DNA from: Planococcus sp. APC 4015
GTDB lineage: Bacteria; Actinomycetota; Actinomycetes; Actinomycetales; Microbacteriaceae
Reading direction: 5' to 3'
DNA: 64,000 nucleotides
Assembly: GCA_030407505.1 (NCBI GenBank)
Contig: JASDDH010000021.1
Location: forward strand, 1 to 64,000
Under the pieces are notes generated by a model. It did not search any database, was not told the DNA's origin, and saw only the letters and a program-made list of their open reading frames with translations. A program made the translations under genes and the position numbers. Each line of letters starts with the position of its first letter. Within the stretch, counting starts at the first letter, position 1. Shown here piece by piece: positions 9,010-17,933 of this stretch.

Positions 9010-10101
9010 TCAGGCGGCCGAGCGCTCCGTCGCGAGGTCGATGAGCTCGCTGATGAGTTCGGCGTAAGTCATGCCCGAGGCGATCCAGCACTTCGGGAAC
9101 ATAGAGATCGGCGTGAAGCCCGGCATGGTGTTGACCTCGTTGACGAAGAACTCCGTGCCGGTGAAGAAGAAGTCCACGCGCGCCAGGCTTTCGCCCCCGA
9201 GCGCCTCGAACGCCTGCGCCGCGATCCGCTGCATCTCGGCCAGCTCGCCGTCGTGGAGCGTCGCGGGGCAGACGAGCTCGATGCCCGGAGCGTCGAGGTA
9301 CTTCGCCTCGAAGTCGTAGAACTCGCGGCCCGAGACCACGATCTCTCCGGGGAGGCTCACGCGGGCCGGGGCGCCGTCGCGGCCCTGCAGGACGCCGCAC
9401 TCGACCTCTCGTCCCACGACCGCCTGCTCCACGAGCACGGTGGCGTCCTCGGCGAAGGCGACCTCGAGAGCGGCATCGAGCTCGTCCCACGCCGACACCT
9501 TCGACACGCCCACGCTCGACCCCGCCTGGTTCGGCTTCACGAACACCGGCAGGCCGAACGAGCGGATGCGGCGCTCCCACAGATCGCGCTGACGGGCGAG
9601 GTCGCGGCGGGTGACCGCGACCCACGGCACGACCGGGACCCCCGCGGCCTTGAGCACGCGCTTGGTGACGTTCTTGTTCATCCCGAGGGCCGACATCAGC
9701 ACCCCGCCACCCGCGTACGGGATGCCGAGGAGTTCGAGCAGCCCCTGGATCGTGCCGTCCTCGCCGAAGCGCCCGTGGAGGATCGGGAGGACGACGTCGA
9801 CATCGCCTAGCGAGCGGGTGCCGGCGGCATCCGTCACCGTCAGCTCGCGCGACAGCGCCGAGTCGGGCCATCCGATGCGCGTGCCGTTGTCGACGACTTC
9901 GGGCAGGTGATCCCGGTCGAGCGCGAACTTGTCGGGATCGTCGTCTTCGAGCACGAACGCCCCGTCGCGCGTGATCCCGATCGGGATCACGCGGAACCGG
10001 TCACGATCGATCGCCCGCAGCACCCCGCCCGCCGTTGCGGAACTGATCGAGTGCTCGCTGGAGCGACCGCCAAAGAGCACCGCCACCGCCGGCCTGTCCA
10101 T
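9010..10101 (-). CDS. ddl: D-alanine--D-alanine ligase
   Basis: ATP-grasp enzyme making the D-Ala-D-Ala dipeptide for peptidoglycan. The protein (363 aa) begins with VAVLFGGRSSEHSISSATA, the substrate-binding P-loop of Ddl. ATP-grasp elements follow: LPVFVKPNQAGSSVGVSKV, EVECGVLQG and, at the C-terminal end, ARVDFFFT and FVNEVNTMPGFTPISMFPK with the metal-binding Glu/Asn. The ATG at 10101 lies 101 bp inside the gpsA frame, so ddl is embedded in the end of gpsA and probably coupled to it. Confidence 0.96.
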   Translation of the reverse strand: MDRPAVAVLFGGRSSEHSISSATAGGVLRAIDRDRFRVIPIGITRDGAFVLEDDDPDKFALDRDHLPEVVDNGTRIGWPDSALSRELTVTDAAGTRSLGDVDVVLPILHGRFGEDGTIQGLLELLGIPYAGGGVLMSALGMNKNVTKRVLKAAGVPVVPWVAVTRRDLARQRDLWERRIRSFGLPVFVKPNQAGSSVGVSKVSAWDELDAALEVAFAEDATVLVEQAVVGREVECGVLQGRDGAPARVSLPGEIVVSGREFYDFEAKYLDAPGIELVCPATLHDGELAEMQRIAAQAFEALGGESLARVDFFFTGTEFFVNEVNTMPGFTPISMFPKCWIASGMTYAELISELIDLATERSAA

Positions 10102-11137
10102 GCTGCGTCCTCTCCCCCATGGGGGTGTCGTCGTCCGTCGTCAGGTGCGGCGCGATGTCGCGCGGGTTCATGGTGCCGTCGAGCACCATCTTGACCTGTT
10201 CGACGATGGGCATCGCGACGCCGACCTCACGCGCGAGCTGCAGGATCGGCGCGACGGACGCGAGTCCTTCGGCCGTCTGGTTCATCTGCTTGACGACGTC
10301 GTCGAAGCGGTACCCCTGGCCGAGCAGGCGCCCGGCGGTGTTGTTGCGGCTGAGCGGCGACTGGCAGGTCGCGATCAGGTCGCCGAGGCCCGCGAGTCCC
10401 TGGAGGGTCTCGGGCTGCGCGCCGAACGCGACGGCGAAGTCGGTCATCTCGACGAGGCCGCGCGTGATGATCGACGCCTTCGTGTTCTCGCCGTAGCCGA
10501 CACCGTCGACGATGCCGATCGCGACCGCGATGAGATTCTTCAGCACGCCGCCGAACTCGGTGCCGATGACGTCGGTGTTGACGAACGTGCGGAAGTAGTC
10601 GTTCCGCGCCCGGCGGGCCACCGCCTCGGCCGTCTCCTGGCTCGTCGAGGAGATCACCGCTGCGGTGGGCTGCTCACGGGCGATCTCGAGGGCGAGGTTG
10701 GGTCCGGATGCCACGGCGATGCGCGCCGGGTCGATGTGGAGTTCCTGCTCGATGACCTGGCTCATGCGCAGGCCGGTGCGGCGCTCGACGCCCTTCATCA
10801 GGGAGACGATGGGCGCGTCGGTCGCCTGGACGAGCGGGCGGACCGCCTTCAGGTTCTGCCGCACGGCCTGACTCGGAATCGACAGGTAGACCTGTTCGGC
10901 ACCGTCGAGGGCCTCGGACAGGTGGTGCGTGGCCGTCATCGTGCGCGGCAGGTTGATACCGGGCAGGTACTCGCTGTTGCGCTTGGCGCGATGGATCTCA
11001 CTCGCGAGCTCGGGACGCCGCGCCCACATGACGACGTTCGCGCCGCCGTCGGCGAGGATCTTGCCGAAGGTCGTACCCCAGCTGCCGGCGCCGATGACGG
11101 CGACACGGGGGCGACCGGCATCCTGTCTACGGGTCAA
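10001..11137 (-). CDS. gpsA: NAD(P)H-dependent glycerol-3-phosphate dehydrogenase
   Basis: Reduces dihydroxyacetone phosphate to sn-glycerol 3-phosphate, the backbone of phospholipids. The Rossmann motif VIGAGSWGTTFG starts the protein; SLMKGVE, the catalytic-lysine region FGGVLKNLIAVAIGI, and the domain end HLTTDDDTPMGE follow. The family normally stops there. Here about 30 low-complexity residues more are read in the overlap with ddl (378 aa in total). The only start that keeps the Rossmann strand is TTG 11137, which overlaps the plsC end by 11 bp. Position after plsC fits phospholipid synthesis. Confidence 0.93.
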   Translation of the reverse strand: MTRRQDAGRPRVAVIGAGSWGTTFGKILADGGANVVMWARRPELASEIHRAKRNSEYLPGINLPRTMTATHHLSEALDGAEQVYLSIPSQAVRQNLKAVRPLVQATDAPIVSLMKGVERRTGLRMSQVIEQELHIDPARIAVASGPNLALEIAREQPTAAVISSTSQETAEAVARRARNDYFRTFVNTDVIGTEFGGVLKNLIAVAIGIVDGVGYGENTKASIITRGLVEMTDFAVAFGAQPETLQGLAGLGDLIATCQSPLSRNNTAGRLLGQGYRFDDVVKQMNQTAEGLASVAPILQLAREVGVAMPIVEQVKMVLDGTMNPRDIAPHLTTDDDTPMGERTQHGQAGGGGALWRSLQRALDQFRNGGRGAAGDRS

Positions 11138-11912
11138 GACGCCCCGTCTCGTTCTGACCGTGCACCGACGGGTTCCAGCGTTCGACCGGGGCCTGCTCGT
11201 CGCGCAGCTGTTCGAGCAGCGCGGTGATCGCGTTCATGAGACGCGTCGTGGCTTCGTTCAGCAGGGTGTTGGTGAGCGGCTTGCCGCGCAGGTCGTCGAT
11301 GTCGACGGGAGCGCCGAGCAGGACCCTCACGGGCCGCCGAAGGGGCCACAGCCGGAACTTCCCGTAGCGCGGCATGATCGCCTGAGCACCCCAGTGAGCC
11401 ATCGGGATCAAGGGCAGGTCCGCCTCGAGCGCGAGGCGGACCGCGCCGCTCTTGCCCCGCATGGGCCACATGTCCGGGTCGCGGGTGAGCGTGCCTTCGG
11501 GATACACGATCACTCCTCGACCGTGCTCGACAAGTGTCTCCGATGCGCGCAGGGTCTGCTTGGCCGAGGCACTGGAGGACGAACGCGCCACCGGGACCAT
11601 GCCGGTCACCCGCAACGCCCAGCCGAGCACCGGGACGGCGAACAGGCTCTCCTTCGCCATGAACCGGGGCGGCCGGCCGAGGCGCCAGACCGCGACGGCG
11701 ACGATCAGCGGGTCCGCCTCGGAGTAGTGGTTGGGCGCGATGACATACGCGCCGTGGGGCTGCAGCTTCTCGCCCGAGATGCGGATCTTCGCGATCAGAC
11801 TCACCACCGGCACCACGATCGCCGCGAGGAACCAGAACACGAAGGGCCGCGGCTCCCGTGCACCGGGATCCGCTGAGGGCAGCGACGAAGACGGCGCCGA
11901 GTGCGGGGTCAC
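11127..11912 (-). CDS. plsC: 1-acyl-sn-glycerol-3-phosphate acyltransferase
   Basis: Acylates lysophosphatidate to phosphatidate. A hydrophobic anchor (VFWFLAAIVVPVVSLIA) precedes NHYSEAD, the H(X4)D catalytic motif, and YPEGTLTRD, the acceptor-binding EGT motif. GTG 11912 is chosen because GGATAG lies seven bases upstream and the codon follows the murA stop by four bases, giving 261 aa. An in-frame ATG at 11951 (274 aa) overlaps murA by 35 bp and remains possible. It is followed at once by gpsA, which supplies the glycerol phosphate. Confidence 0.92.
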   Translation of the reverse strand: MTPHSAPSSSLPSADPGAREPRPFVFWFLAAIVVPVVSLIAKIRISGEKLQPHGAYVIAPNHYSEADPLIVAVAVWRLGRPPRFMAKESLFAVPVLGWALRVTGMVPVARSSSSASAKQTLRASETLVEHGRGVIVYPEGTLTRDPDMWPMRGKSGAVRLALEADLPLIPMAHWGAQAIMPRYGKFRLWPLRRPVRVLLGAPVDIDDLRGKPLTNTLLNEATTRLMNAITALLEQLRDEQAPVERWNPSVHGQNETGRLDP

Positions 11913-11916
11913 CGCG

Positions 11917-13278
11917 CTATCCGATGACGTCGAAGTCGGCGCCGAGGGCATCGAGCTTCGAGAAGAACTTCTCGTACCCGCGGCGGATGATGCCGACGTT
12001 GCGCACGACGGACTCGCCCTCGGCCGCCAGGGCCGCGATGACGTAGCTGTAGCCGCCGCGCAGGTCGGGCACCTCCACGTCGGCGCCGTGCAGCGGTGTC
12101 GGGCCGACGATGACGGCCGCCTGCTCGAGGGCCCGGCGCGGCACGCGGCGGCCGGGTGCGTCGATGCCGTGCGGGTGCACGACGATGTCGGCGCCCATCT
12201 GGTTCAGCGCGGCCGTGAAACCGAGACGGTTCTCGTACACCGTCTCGTGCACGACCGAGCGGCCCTCGGCCTGCGTGAGGGCGACGATCAGCGGCTGCTG
12301 CCAGTCGGTCATGAATCCGGGATGCACGTCGGTTTCGACCACGACCGGCTTTAGGGCGCCGTCGCGACGGAACTGGATGCCGTCCTCCCGGACGTCGAAC
12401 CAGCCGCCGGCCTTGCGGAAGACGTTGAGGAAAGTCAGCATCTCCTGCTGGCGGGCGCCGCCGACGAAGATGTCGCCGTCGGTCGCGAGCGCGGCGCAGG
12501 CCCAGGAGGCGGCCTCGTTGCGATCGAAGATCGCGCGGTGGTCGTAACCGCGCAGCGACTCCACGCCCTCGATGACGATGACCCGGTTGGGCTCGTACGA
12601 GATGATCGCGCCCATCTTCTGCAGCACCGCGATGAGGTCCATGATCTCGGGCTCGATCGCCGCGTTGCGGAGCTCCGTCGTGCCTTTGGCCCGGACGGCG
12701 GTGAGCAGCACCTGCTCGGTCGCGCCCACGCTCGGGTAGGGAAGCACGATGTCGGCGCCGTGCAGTCCGTTGGGCGCCGTGATCCGGATGCCTTCGTAGC
12801 TCTTGTCGACGACGGCGCCGAAGGCTCGGAGAGCGTCCATGTGGAAGTTGATCGGCCGGTCGCCGATGCGGCACCCGCCGAGATCCGGGATCAGCGCCTC
12901 GCCGAGCAGATGCAGCAGCGGGCCGCAGAACAGGATCGGGATGCGGGAAGCCCCGGCATGCGCGTCGATCTCTTCGAAGTGGGCGGTGACCGCCCCGCTC
13001 GGGTCGAGATGCAGGGTGCCTTCTTCGCTTTCGACAACGGTGACGCCGTGCACCTCGAGGAGCGAGCGCACGACCTGCACATCGCTGATGTCGGGCACGT
13101 CGCGCAGGATGCTGACCGTCTCGCCGAGGAGCGCCGCGACCATCGCCTTCGTGACGAGGTTCTTGGCACCCTTCACTTCGACTCGACCCTTCAGAGGTCG
13201 TCCGCCGCGGATGGCGAGGACCTCTCCGGATACTTCTTGGTCGCCTGTCGAGGCCGAGCCGTTGAGAAGGGTCTTCAT
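11917..13278 (-). CDS. murA: UDP-N-acetylglucosamine 1-carboxyvinyltransferase
   Basis: First committed step of peptidoglycan synthesis: transfers enolpyruvate from PEP to UDP-GlcNAc; target of fosfomycin. The fold repeats of the EPSP synthase family are visible (GGRPLKGRVEVKGAKNLVTKA near residue 25). The catalytic loop GGCRIGDRPINFHMDAL retains the cysteine that binds fosfomycin. ATG 13278 has GAGG nine bases upstream and gives 453 aa; upstream in-frame residues overlap leuD and are not family-like. It lies between leuD and plsC in one minus-strand run. Confidence 0.95.
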   Translation of the reverse strand: MKTLLNGSASTGDQEVSGEVLAIRGGRPLKGRVEVKGAKNLVTKAMVAALLGETVSILRDVPDISDVQVVRSLLEVHGVTVVESEEGTLHLDPSGAVTAHFEEIDAHAGASRIPILFCGPLLHLLGEALIPDLGGCRIGDRPINFHMDALRAFGAVVDKSYEGIRITAPNGLHGADIVLPYPSVGATEQVLLTAVRAKGTTELRNAAIEPEIMDLIAVLQKMGAIISYEPNRVIVIEGVESLRGYDHRAIFDRNEAASWACAALATDGDIFVGGARQQEMLTFLNVFRKAGGWFDVREDGIQFRRDGALKPVVVETDVHPGFMTDWQQPLIVALTQAEGRSVVHETVYENRLGFTAALNQMGADIVVHPHGIDAPGRRVPRRALEQAAVIVGPTPLHGADVEVPDLRGGYSYVIAALAAEGESVVRNVGIIRRGYEKFFSKLDALGADFDVIG

Positions 13279-13355
13279 CCAGTGAACCTCACTTGTGTCA
13301 TCGAGGAGTGGCAGTGCGTGTGTCGGGGAGATCGCCTCGTGGGCGGGCGCCCTGG

Positions 13356-13952
13356 CTACGGAACGGGAAGTGTCCGCGGCCGCCATGCCTCGCGGCGCGC
13401 CTCGAACTGCGCGATCCTGTCTTCGTTGCGCAGTGTGAGCCCGATGTCATCGAGCCCCTCGAGCAGCCGCCACCTAGTGTAATCGTCGATGTCGAAACCG
13501 ACCTGGAGCGCGCCGATCGTCGCGCGGCGCGCCTGGAGATCGACGGTCATGCGGATGCCGGGCTCGGCCTCCTGGATCGCCCAGATCGCTTCGAGGTCGT
13601 CTTCGGAGATGACGCCGGCGACGAGTCCCTGCTTGCCCGCGTTGCCGCGGAAGATGTCGGCGAACCGCGGCGAGAGCACGACCGAGAAGCCGAAGTCGCG
13701 CAGCGCCCACACCGCGTGCTCACGGCTCGATCCGGTGCCGAAGTCCGGCCCCGCGACCAGGATCGATGCGCCCTGGTAGACCGGCTGGTTGAGCACGAAG
13801 TCGGGATCCTGACGCCAGTTGGCGAACAGGGCGTCTTCGAACCCGGTCTTGGTGACCCGCTTCAGGTAGACGGCGGGGATGATCTGGTCGGTGTCGACCG
13901 CGGAGCGCCGGAACGGCACCGCGATGCCGGTGTGCGTCGTGAACGCGTCCAT
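13356..13952 (-). CDS. leuD: 3-isopropylmalate dehydratase small subunit
   Basis: Small subunit of isopropylmalate isomerase, swapping 2- to 3-isopropylmalate in leucine synthesis with LeuC. The protein is 198 aa. Swivelling-domain motifs are [16 protein letters not shown] near residue 20 and [17 protein letters not shown] near 75, followed by [20 protein letters not shown] 13952 starts two bases after the leuC stop, so the pair is co-transcribed and coupled. Confidence 0.96.
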   Translation of the reverse strand: MDAFTTHTGIAVPFRRSAVDTDQIIPAVYLKRVTKTGFEDALFANWRQDPDFVLNQPVYQGASILVAGPDFGTGSSREHAVWALRDFGFSVVLSPRFADIFRGNAGKQGLVAGVISEDDLEAIWAIQEAEPGIRMTVDLQARRATIGALQVGFDIDDYTRWRLLEGLDDIGLTLRNEDRIAQFEARREAWRPRTLPVP

Positions 13953-13954
13953 GG

Positions 13955-15400
13955 TCAGGCCTCGACCTTCTCGAATGACGGCAGATCGCTGGGGCTGGCG
14001 AGGTGCCCGAGCACCGCGGTCGCGGCAGCGACCAGCGGCGAGACGAGGTGCGTGCGGCCGCCCTTGCCCTGCCGACCCTCGAAGTTGCGGTTGCTCGTCG
14101 ACGCGCACCGCTCGCCCGGAGCGAGCTGGTCGGGGTTCATGCCGAGGCACATCGAGCAGCCCGCGAACCGCCACTCGGCGCCGAAATCGGTGATGATCCT
14201 GTCGAGGCCCTCGGCCTCGGCTTCGAGGCGCACGCGTGCCGAGCCGGGCACCACCATGACGCGCACGTTCTCGGCTTTGGTGCGTCCCTCGATGACCGAG
14301 GCGAACGCCCGCAGGTCTTCGATCCGGCTGTTCGTGCAGGAGCCCATGAAGACGGCATCCACCACGACGTCCTTCAGCGGGGTCCCGGCGGCGAGGTCCA
14401 TGTACTCCAGGGCCCGCTCGGCGGCCACCCGTTCGTTCGGGTCGTCGAACGACGCGGGGTCGGGGATCACTCCCGACAGCGACACGCCCTGACCGGGATT
14501 GGTGCCCCACGTGACGAACGGCTCGAGCTCGGCGGCGTCGAGGAAGACCTCGGCGTCGTACACCGCGCCCTCGTCGCTGGGGAGCGTGCGCCAATAGGCC
14601 ACGGCGTCGTCCCAGTCCTGACCCTTCGGCGCGTGCGGCTTGTCCTTGACGTAGGCGAACGTGATGTCGTCGGGTGCGATCATGCCCGCGCGGGCACCGG
14701 CTTCGATCGACATGTTGCACATCGTCATGCGGCCCTCCATCGAGAGGGATCGGATCGCACTGCCGCGGAACTCAAGCACGTAACCCTGACCGCCGTTGGC
14801 TCCGATCTTCGCGATGATCGCCAGCACGACGTCCTTCGCCGTGACGCCGGGCTTCAGGTCGCCCTCGACGGTGATGGCCATCGTCTTGAAGGGCTTCAGC
14901 GGGAGGGTCTGGGTGGCGAGCACGTGCTCGACCTCGCTCGTGCCGATGCCGAAGGCCATCGCCCCGAACGCGCCGTGCGTGCTGGTGTGGCTGTCGCCGC
15001 ACACGACGGTGATGCCCGGCATCGTGAGGCCGAGCTGCGGTCCGACGACGTGGACGATGCCCTGTTCCTTGTCGCCCAGCGAGTGCAGGCGCATCCCGAA
15101 CTCCGCCGCGTTGTCGCGCAGCGTCATGATCTGCGTGCGACTGGTGAGGTCGGCGATCGGCTTGTCGATGTCGAGCGTCGGGGTGTTGTGGTCTTCGGTC
15201 GCGATCGTCAGGTCCAGACGACGGACGGGTCGCCCTTCGGCACGGAGGCCGTCGAACGCCTGCGGGCTCGTGACCTCGTGCACGAGGTGCAGGTCGATGT
15301 AGATGAGGTCGGGTTCGCCGTTCTCGCCCTTCACGACGAGGTGGTCGTCCCAGACCTTCTCGGCGAGCGTGCGAGGGTGATCGGGAATGTGGGTGCTCAT
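13955..15400 (-). CDS. leuC: 3-isopropylmalate dehydratase large subunit
   Basis: Aconitase-family Fe-S subunit of isopropylmalate isomerase (481 aa). The three [4Fe-4S] cysteines lie in [11 protein letters not shown] and [10 protein letters not shown]; the active-site block [15 protein letters not shown] is near residue 134. ATG 15400 is preceded by a 120-base leader that contains the leucine leader peptide and hairpin described separately, so expression is probably governed by leucyl-tRNA supply. leuD follows directly. Confidence 0.97.
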   Translation of the reverse strand: MSTHIPDHPRTLAEKVWDDHLVVKGENGEPDLIYIDLHLVHEVTSPQAFDGLRAEGRPVRRLDLTIATEDHNTPTLDIDKPIADLTSRTQIMTLRDNAAEFGMRLHSLGDKEQGIVHVVGPQLGLTMPGITVVCGDSHTSTHGAFGAMAFGIGTSEVEHVLATQTLPLKPFKTMAITVEGDLKPGVTAKDVVLAIIAKIGANGGQGYVLEFRGSAIRSLSMEGRMTMCNMSIEAGARAGMIAPDDITFAYVKDKPHAPKGQDWDDAVAYWRTLPSDEGAVYDAEVFLDAAELEPFVTWGTNPGQGVSLSGVIPDPASFDDPNERVAAERALEYMDLAAGTPLKDVVVDAVFMGSCTNSRIEDLRAFASVIEGRTKAENVRVMVVPGSARVRLEAEAEGLDRIITDFGAEWRFAGCSMCLGMNPDQLAPGERCASTSNRNFEGRQGKGGRTHLVSPLVAAATAVLGHLASPSDLPSFEKVEA

Positions 15401-15453
15401 GTGTGTCTCGTTCTCCAGAGGCGGAAGAAGGGGATCAAGCCCGCGAAGGGACT

Positions 15454-15492
15454 CCGCGACGAGTGAGGCCTGAGGACTAGGACTCGTCGCGG
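15454..15492 (-). promoter_or_regulatory. leader hairpin upstream of leuC, likely attenuator
   Basis: CCGCGACGAGT (5' arm on minus, 15492-15482) pairs perfectly with ACTCGTCGCGG (15464-15454) across a 17-base loop. The 5' arm lies within the leader peptide codons, six bases after three leucine codons. A ribosome stalled there would cover the arm. No T tract follows, so the output (termination or translation control) is open. Confidence 0.6.
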
Positions 15493-15521
15493 CCGCTAAG
15501 GAGAAGTCGGGCGATCCGCAC
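15477..15521 (-). CDS. leucine-rich leader peptide of leuCD
   Basis: Fourteen-codon reading frame [14 protein letters not shown] starting at GTG 15521. Codons 6-8 are CTT CTC CTT: three leucines in a row, two of them the AT-ending CTT that is rare in this GC-rich sequence. The GTG follows an extended -10 (TGG TAGTCT) by exactly six bases, so translation would start at the mRNA 5' end. The hairpin at 15454-15492 begins inside the peptide. This is the architecture of ribosome-mediated attenuation for leucine genes; the function is inferred from architecture. Confidence 0.7.
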   Translation of the reverse strand: MRIARLLLSGRDES

Positions 15522-15550
15522 CGGGAAAGACTACCACCGGGTGCGGATCG
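15512..15550 (-). promoter_or_regulatory. palindrome around the leu leader promoter
   Basis: Arms CGATCCGCACC (15512-15522 on plus) and GGTGCGGATCG (15540-15550) are perfectly complementary, 11 bp each with a 17-base centre. The centre holds the -10 TAGTCT (15533-15528 on minus) and one arm holds the leader GTG. It may be an operator for a repressor, or the terminator of the terC gene that ends at 15563; the data allow both. Confidence 0.55.
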
Positions 15551-15562
15551 GGCCGATCGAGG

Positions 15563-16687
15563 TCAGCGCTCGTCGGGCGCGGAGGGCTGGGCGACCGTGG
15601 ACGGCGTGCCCTTCTCCTGAGCGACCGTCTCGGCGGCCACCTCGGCGTGGGGCTCGGCACCGGTGCCGTCATCGACGACGCCGGCAGCGGCATCCGCCCT
15701 CTTGTCCTTGTCTTCGCGCGCCGACACCGCCAGGCTCGCGATCGTCGCGACGGCCATCGCGGCGACGATGACCCCGAGCGAGACCCACGTCGAGATCTCG
15801 GGCGCCCACTCGATGTGCTCTCCGCCGTTGATGAACGGGAGCTCATTGACGTGCATCGCGTGGAGGACGAGCTTGACCCCGATGAAGGCGAGGATGAAGG
15901 CGATGCCGTAGTGCAGGTAGCGGAGGCGATCGAGCAGGTCACCCAGCAGGAAGTACAGCTGGCGGAGTCCCATGAGGGCGAAGAGGTTGGCCGTGAAGAC
16001 GATGAACGGACTCTGCGTGATGCCGAAGATGGCGGGGATCGAGTCGATCGCGAACAGCAGGTCGGTCACGCCGATCGCGACGAAGACGATGATCATGGGC
16101 GTGAACATCTTCTTGCCGTCCACGACGGTGCGGATCTTGGCGCCGTCGTAGGTCTCGGAGATGTCGATCGTGCGACGCAGGAGCCGCACGATGAAGTTCT
16201 CCTGCTTGACGTCGGAATCGTGGTCGCCTCCGGGGAACGCCTGGCGCCAGGCGGTGAAGACGAGGAACGCGCCGAAGATGTAGAAGACCCAGCTGAACTG
16301 CTCGATGATCGCCGCGCCGGCGAGGATGAACAGGCCGCGCAGGACGAGGGCGATGATGATGCCCACCATCAGCACCTCCTGCTGATAGCGGCGGGGCACG
16401 GCGAACTGCGTCATGATCAGCACGAAGACGAACAGGTTGTCGATCGACAGGCTGTACTCGGTGAGCCAGCCGGCGACGAACTGCCCGGCGTACTCGCCGC
16501 CCGCGAAGATCCACATGAGGCCGGCGAAGATGAGGGCGAGGGTCACATAGAACACGACCCACAGCGTGGACTCGCGGGTCGACGGGATGTGCGGCCGCTT
16601 CAGGATGATGAGCAGGTCGGCGACGAGGATGAGGGTCAGCACGACGAGCGAGCCGATTTCGAACCAGATGGGGAGTTCGAGGTCCAT
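15563..16687 (-). CDS. TerC family integral membrane protein
   Basis: Polytopic membrane protein of the TerC/Alx family (374 aa), about nine transmembrane segments. Relatives are linked to tellurite resistance, pH response and, in Alx/YkoY proteins, manganese export. Conserved acidic membrane residues are visible in SLSIDNLFVFVLIM near residue 75 and TDLLFAIDSIPAIFGIT near 205, typical for the metal path. The hydrophilic tail (last 45 residues) is acidic and disordered. ATG 16687 has GAAAGG upstream and the family N terminus MDLELPIWFEIGSL. Confidence 0.9.
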   Translation of the reverse strand: MDLELPIWFEIGSLVVLTLILVADLLIILKRPHIPSTRESTLWVVFYVTLALIFAGLMWIFAGGEYAGQFVAGWLTEYSLSIDNLFVFVLIMTQFAVPRRYQQEVLMVGIIIALVLRGLFILAGAAIIEQFSWVFYIFGAFLVFTAWRQAFPGGDHDSDVKQENFIVRLLRRTIDISETYDGAKIRTVVDGKKMFTPMIIVFVAIGVTDLLFAIDSIPAIFGITQSPFIVFTANLFALMGLRQLYFLLGDLLDRLRYLHYGIAFILAFIGVKLVLHAMHVNELPFINGGEHIEWAPEISTWVSLGVIVAAMAVATIASLAVSAREDKDKRADAAAGVVDDGTGAEPHAEVAAETVAQEKGTPSTVAQPSAPDER

Positions 16688-16873
16688 GGCGGGCCTTTCG
16701 CGGGCTGAGGGGTCGACGGTGTTCGAAAGTCTCTCCCCGCGGCCGTTCGGCTCGCGACGCGCACCCGGGGCCGCATGATCGGGGCCCGTGATGACGGATA
16801 CGCGCTCTCGGGATACTCCCCTTCGCGGGTACACACTACAGGCGACTTCGGCTGATCCGACCCCGCGCTGATG

Positions 16874-17743
16874 TCAGGCGGCGGCGAAACCGCGTTCGCG
16901 GTACAGGTCGATGCTCTCGCGCAGTGCCCGGAGCACGTAGGGCGGGAACTCCATGCCCTGCGCGCCGGCCCACAGCAGCTGCGCCTCGATCCGGCCCACT
17001 TCGCGGGCGTATCTCTCCAGATCGGTGTCGAAGCCCAGCGCCGTGACCACACCGCCCATCTGCGCGCGGTACTCGTCGCGTCCGTTGGTGCCCACGAGGT
17101 TGTACGACTTCTCGCGCAGCATCCGGGCGAGGTACATCTGCCAGGGGCGCAGCGCGCCGCTGCGCACGAGCTCGGTGGCGCTCATCCGGTAGAAGGCGAA
17201 GTGGCCGGGCTCCTGGCGGCGGATCGGCGCGATGATCGTCTCGGCGATCGCGGGTTCTCCGAGCTCGGTCATCCCGTCGTGGAGCACGTTGTAGGCGAGG
17301 ACGGCCTGACGTTCGGTGCTCGCCCCGGTGAGGTAGTACAACAGCCGTGCGATGTCCTGGATGGCCGAGAAGTGAGCCAGCGCGCCCATCGCCTTGATCG
17401 TGAACGACACCTCGAGGTGAGGCTCGGTGGCCGGGCGCCCGAGGTCCTGCTGCAGGCGGTCGAGGATCAGGCCGTGCTGGATCTCCTGCGGCTGCCACAC
17501 ATCGGCGTAGAACATGCGGTCGACCTCGCTGACGTCGGGCAGCAGCACCAACAGCTCGAGGACGTTGCGGTCGACTTCGAGCTCGACGCGGGCGAGGTAG
17601 TCGATCACGTGGCCGTAGCGTTCGGCGACCCGTCGGGGTGCGTGCACCTCGCGGTCGACCGACGCGAGCGCGATCGGCGGGTGCTCTTCGCCGAGACGGC
17701 GGACGTGATCGAGGATCCGCTGCGATGAATCCGGTCCGGACAT
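16874..17743 (-). CDS. ferritin-like di-iron domain protein, function unknown
   Basis: Mostly helical 289-aa protein without membrane segments. Two ExxH motifs, E87-x-x-H90 in QPQEIQHG and E178-x-x-H181 in RRQEPGHF, are 91 residues apart, with glutamates in earlier helices (ELEVD near 55, EIGEP-like at 160-163). This is the ligand pattern of ferritin-like di-iron enzymes such as soluble acyl-ACP desaturases, whose motifs are EENRHG and DEMRHE. Substrate unknown; a desaturase or hydroxylase role is inference. The 46-aa zinc-ribbon gene starts just upstream on the same strand, 37 bases away. Confidence 0.7.
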   Translation of the reverse strand: MSGPDSSQRILDHVRRLGEEHPPIALASVDREVHAPRRVAERYGHVIDYLARVELEVDRNVLELLVLLPDVSEVDRMFYADVWQPQEIQHGLILDRLQQDLGRPATEPHLEVSFTIKAMGALAHFSAIQDIARLLYYLTGASTERQAVLAYNVLHDGMTELGEPAIAETIIAPIRRQEPGHFAFYRMSATELVRSGALRPWQMYLARMLREKSYNLVGTNGRDEYRAQMGGVVTALGFDTDLERYAREVGRIEAQLLWAGAQGMEFPPYVLRALRESIDLYRERGFAAA

Positions 17744-17780
17744 GACTCCATGATGCCCGGCACGTGCCCCATCCGGACCG

Positions 17781-17921
17781 TCAGACCGGTTCGGTCGTAC
17801 GGATCAGCCCGCAGTTCACGCAGGACCACACGACGAGGAACCGTTCGTCGTCGAGGATCTCGAAGATGAGCCCGTCGCCGCACGTGGGGCACGCCGGCGG
17901 ACCTGCGGCGCGGCTGTCCAT
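17781..17921 (-). CDS. 46-residue zinc-ribbon protein
   Basis: Small ORF from ATG 17921 to TGA 17781. The protein starts MDSRAAGPPACPTCGDGL and ends CVNCGLIRTTEPV. Two CxxC knuckles (CPTC and CVNC), about 23 residues apart, form a complete zinc ribbon. The ATG lies exactly six bases after TAAGCT, so it has its own leaderless-type promoter, which supports its reality. It is followed 37 bases later by the ferritin-like gene on the same strand, so the two are likely co-expressed. No function can be assigned. Confidence 0.75.
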   Translation of the reverse strand: MDSRAAGPPACPTCGDGLIFEILDDERFLVVWSCVNCGLIRTTEPV

Positions 17922-17927
17922 GCAGTC

Positions 17928-17933
17928 AGCTTA
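17928..17933 (-). promoter_or_regulatory. -10 hexamer of the zinc-ribbon gene
   Basis: TAAGCT on the minus strand, exactly six bases before ATG 17921. Confidence 0.5.
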
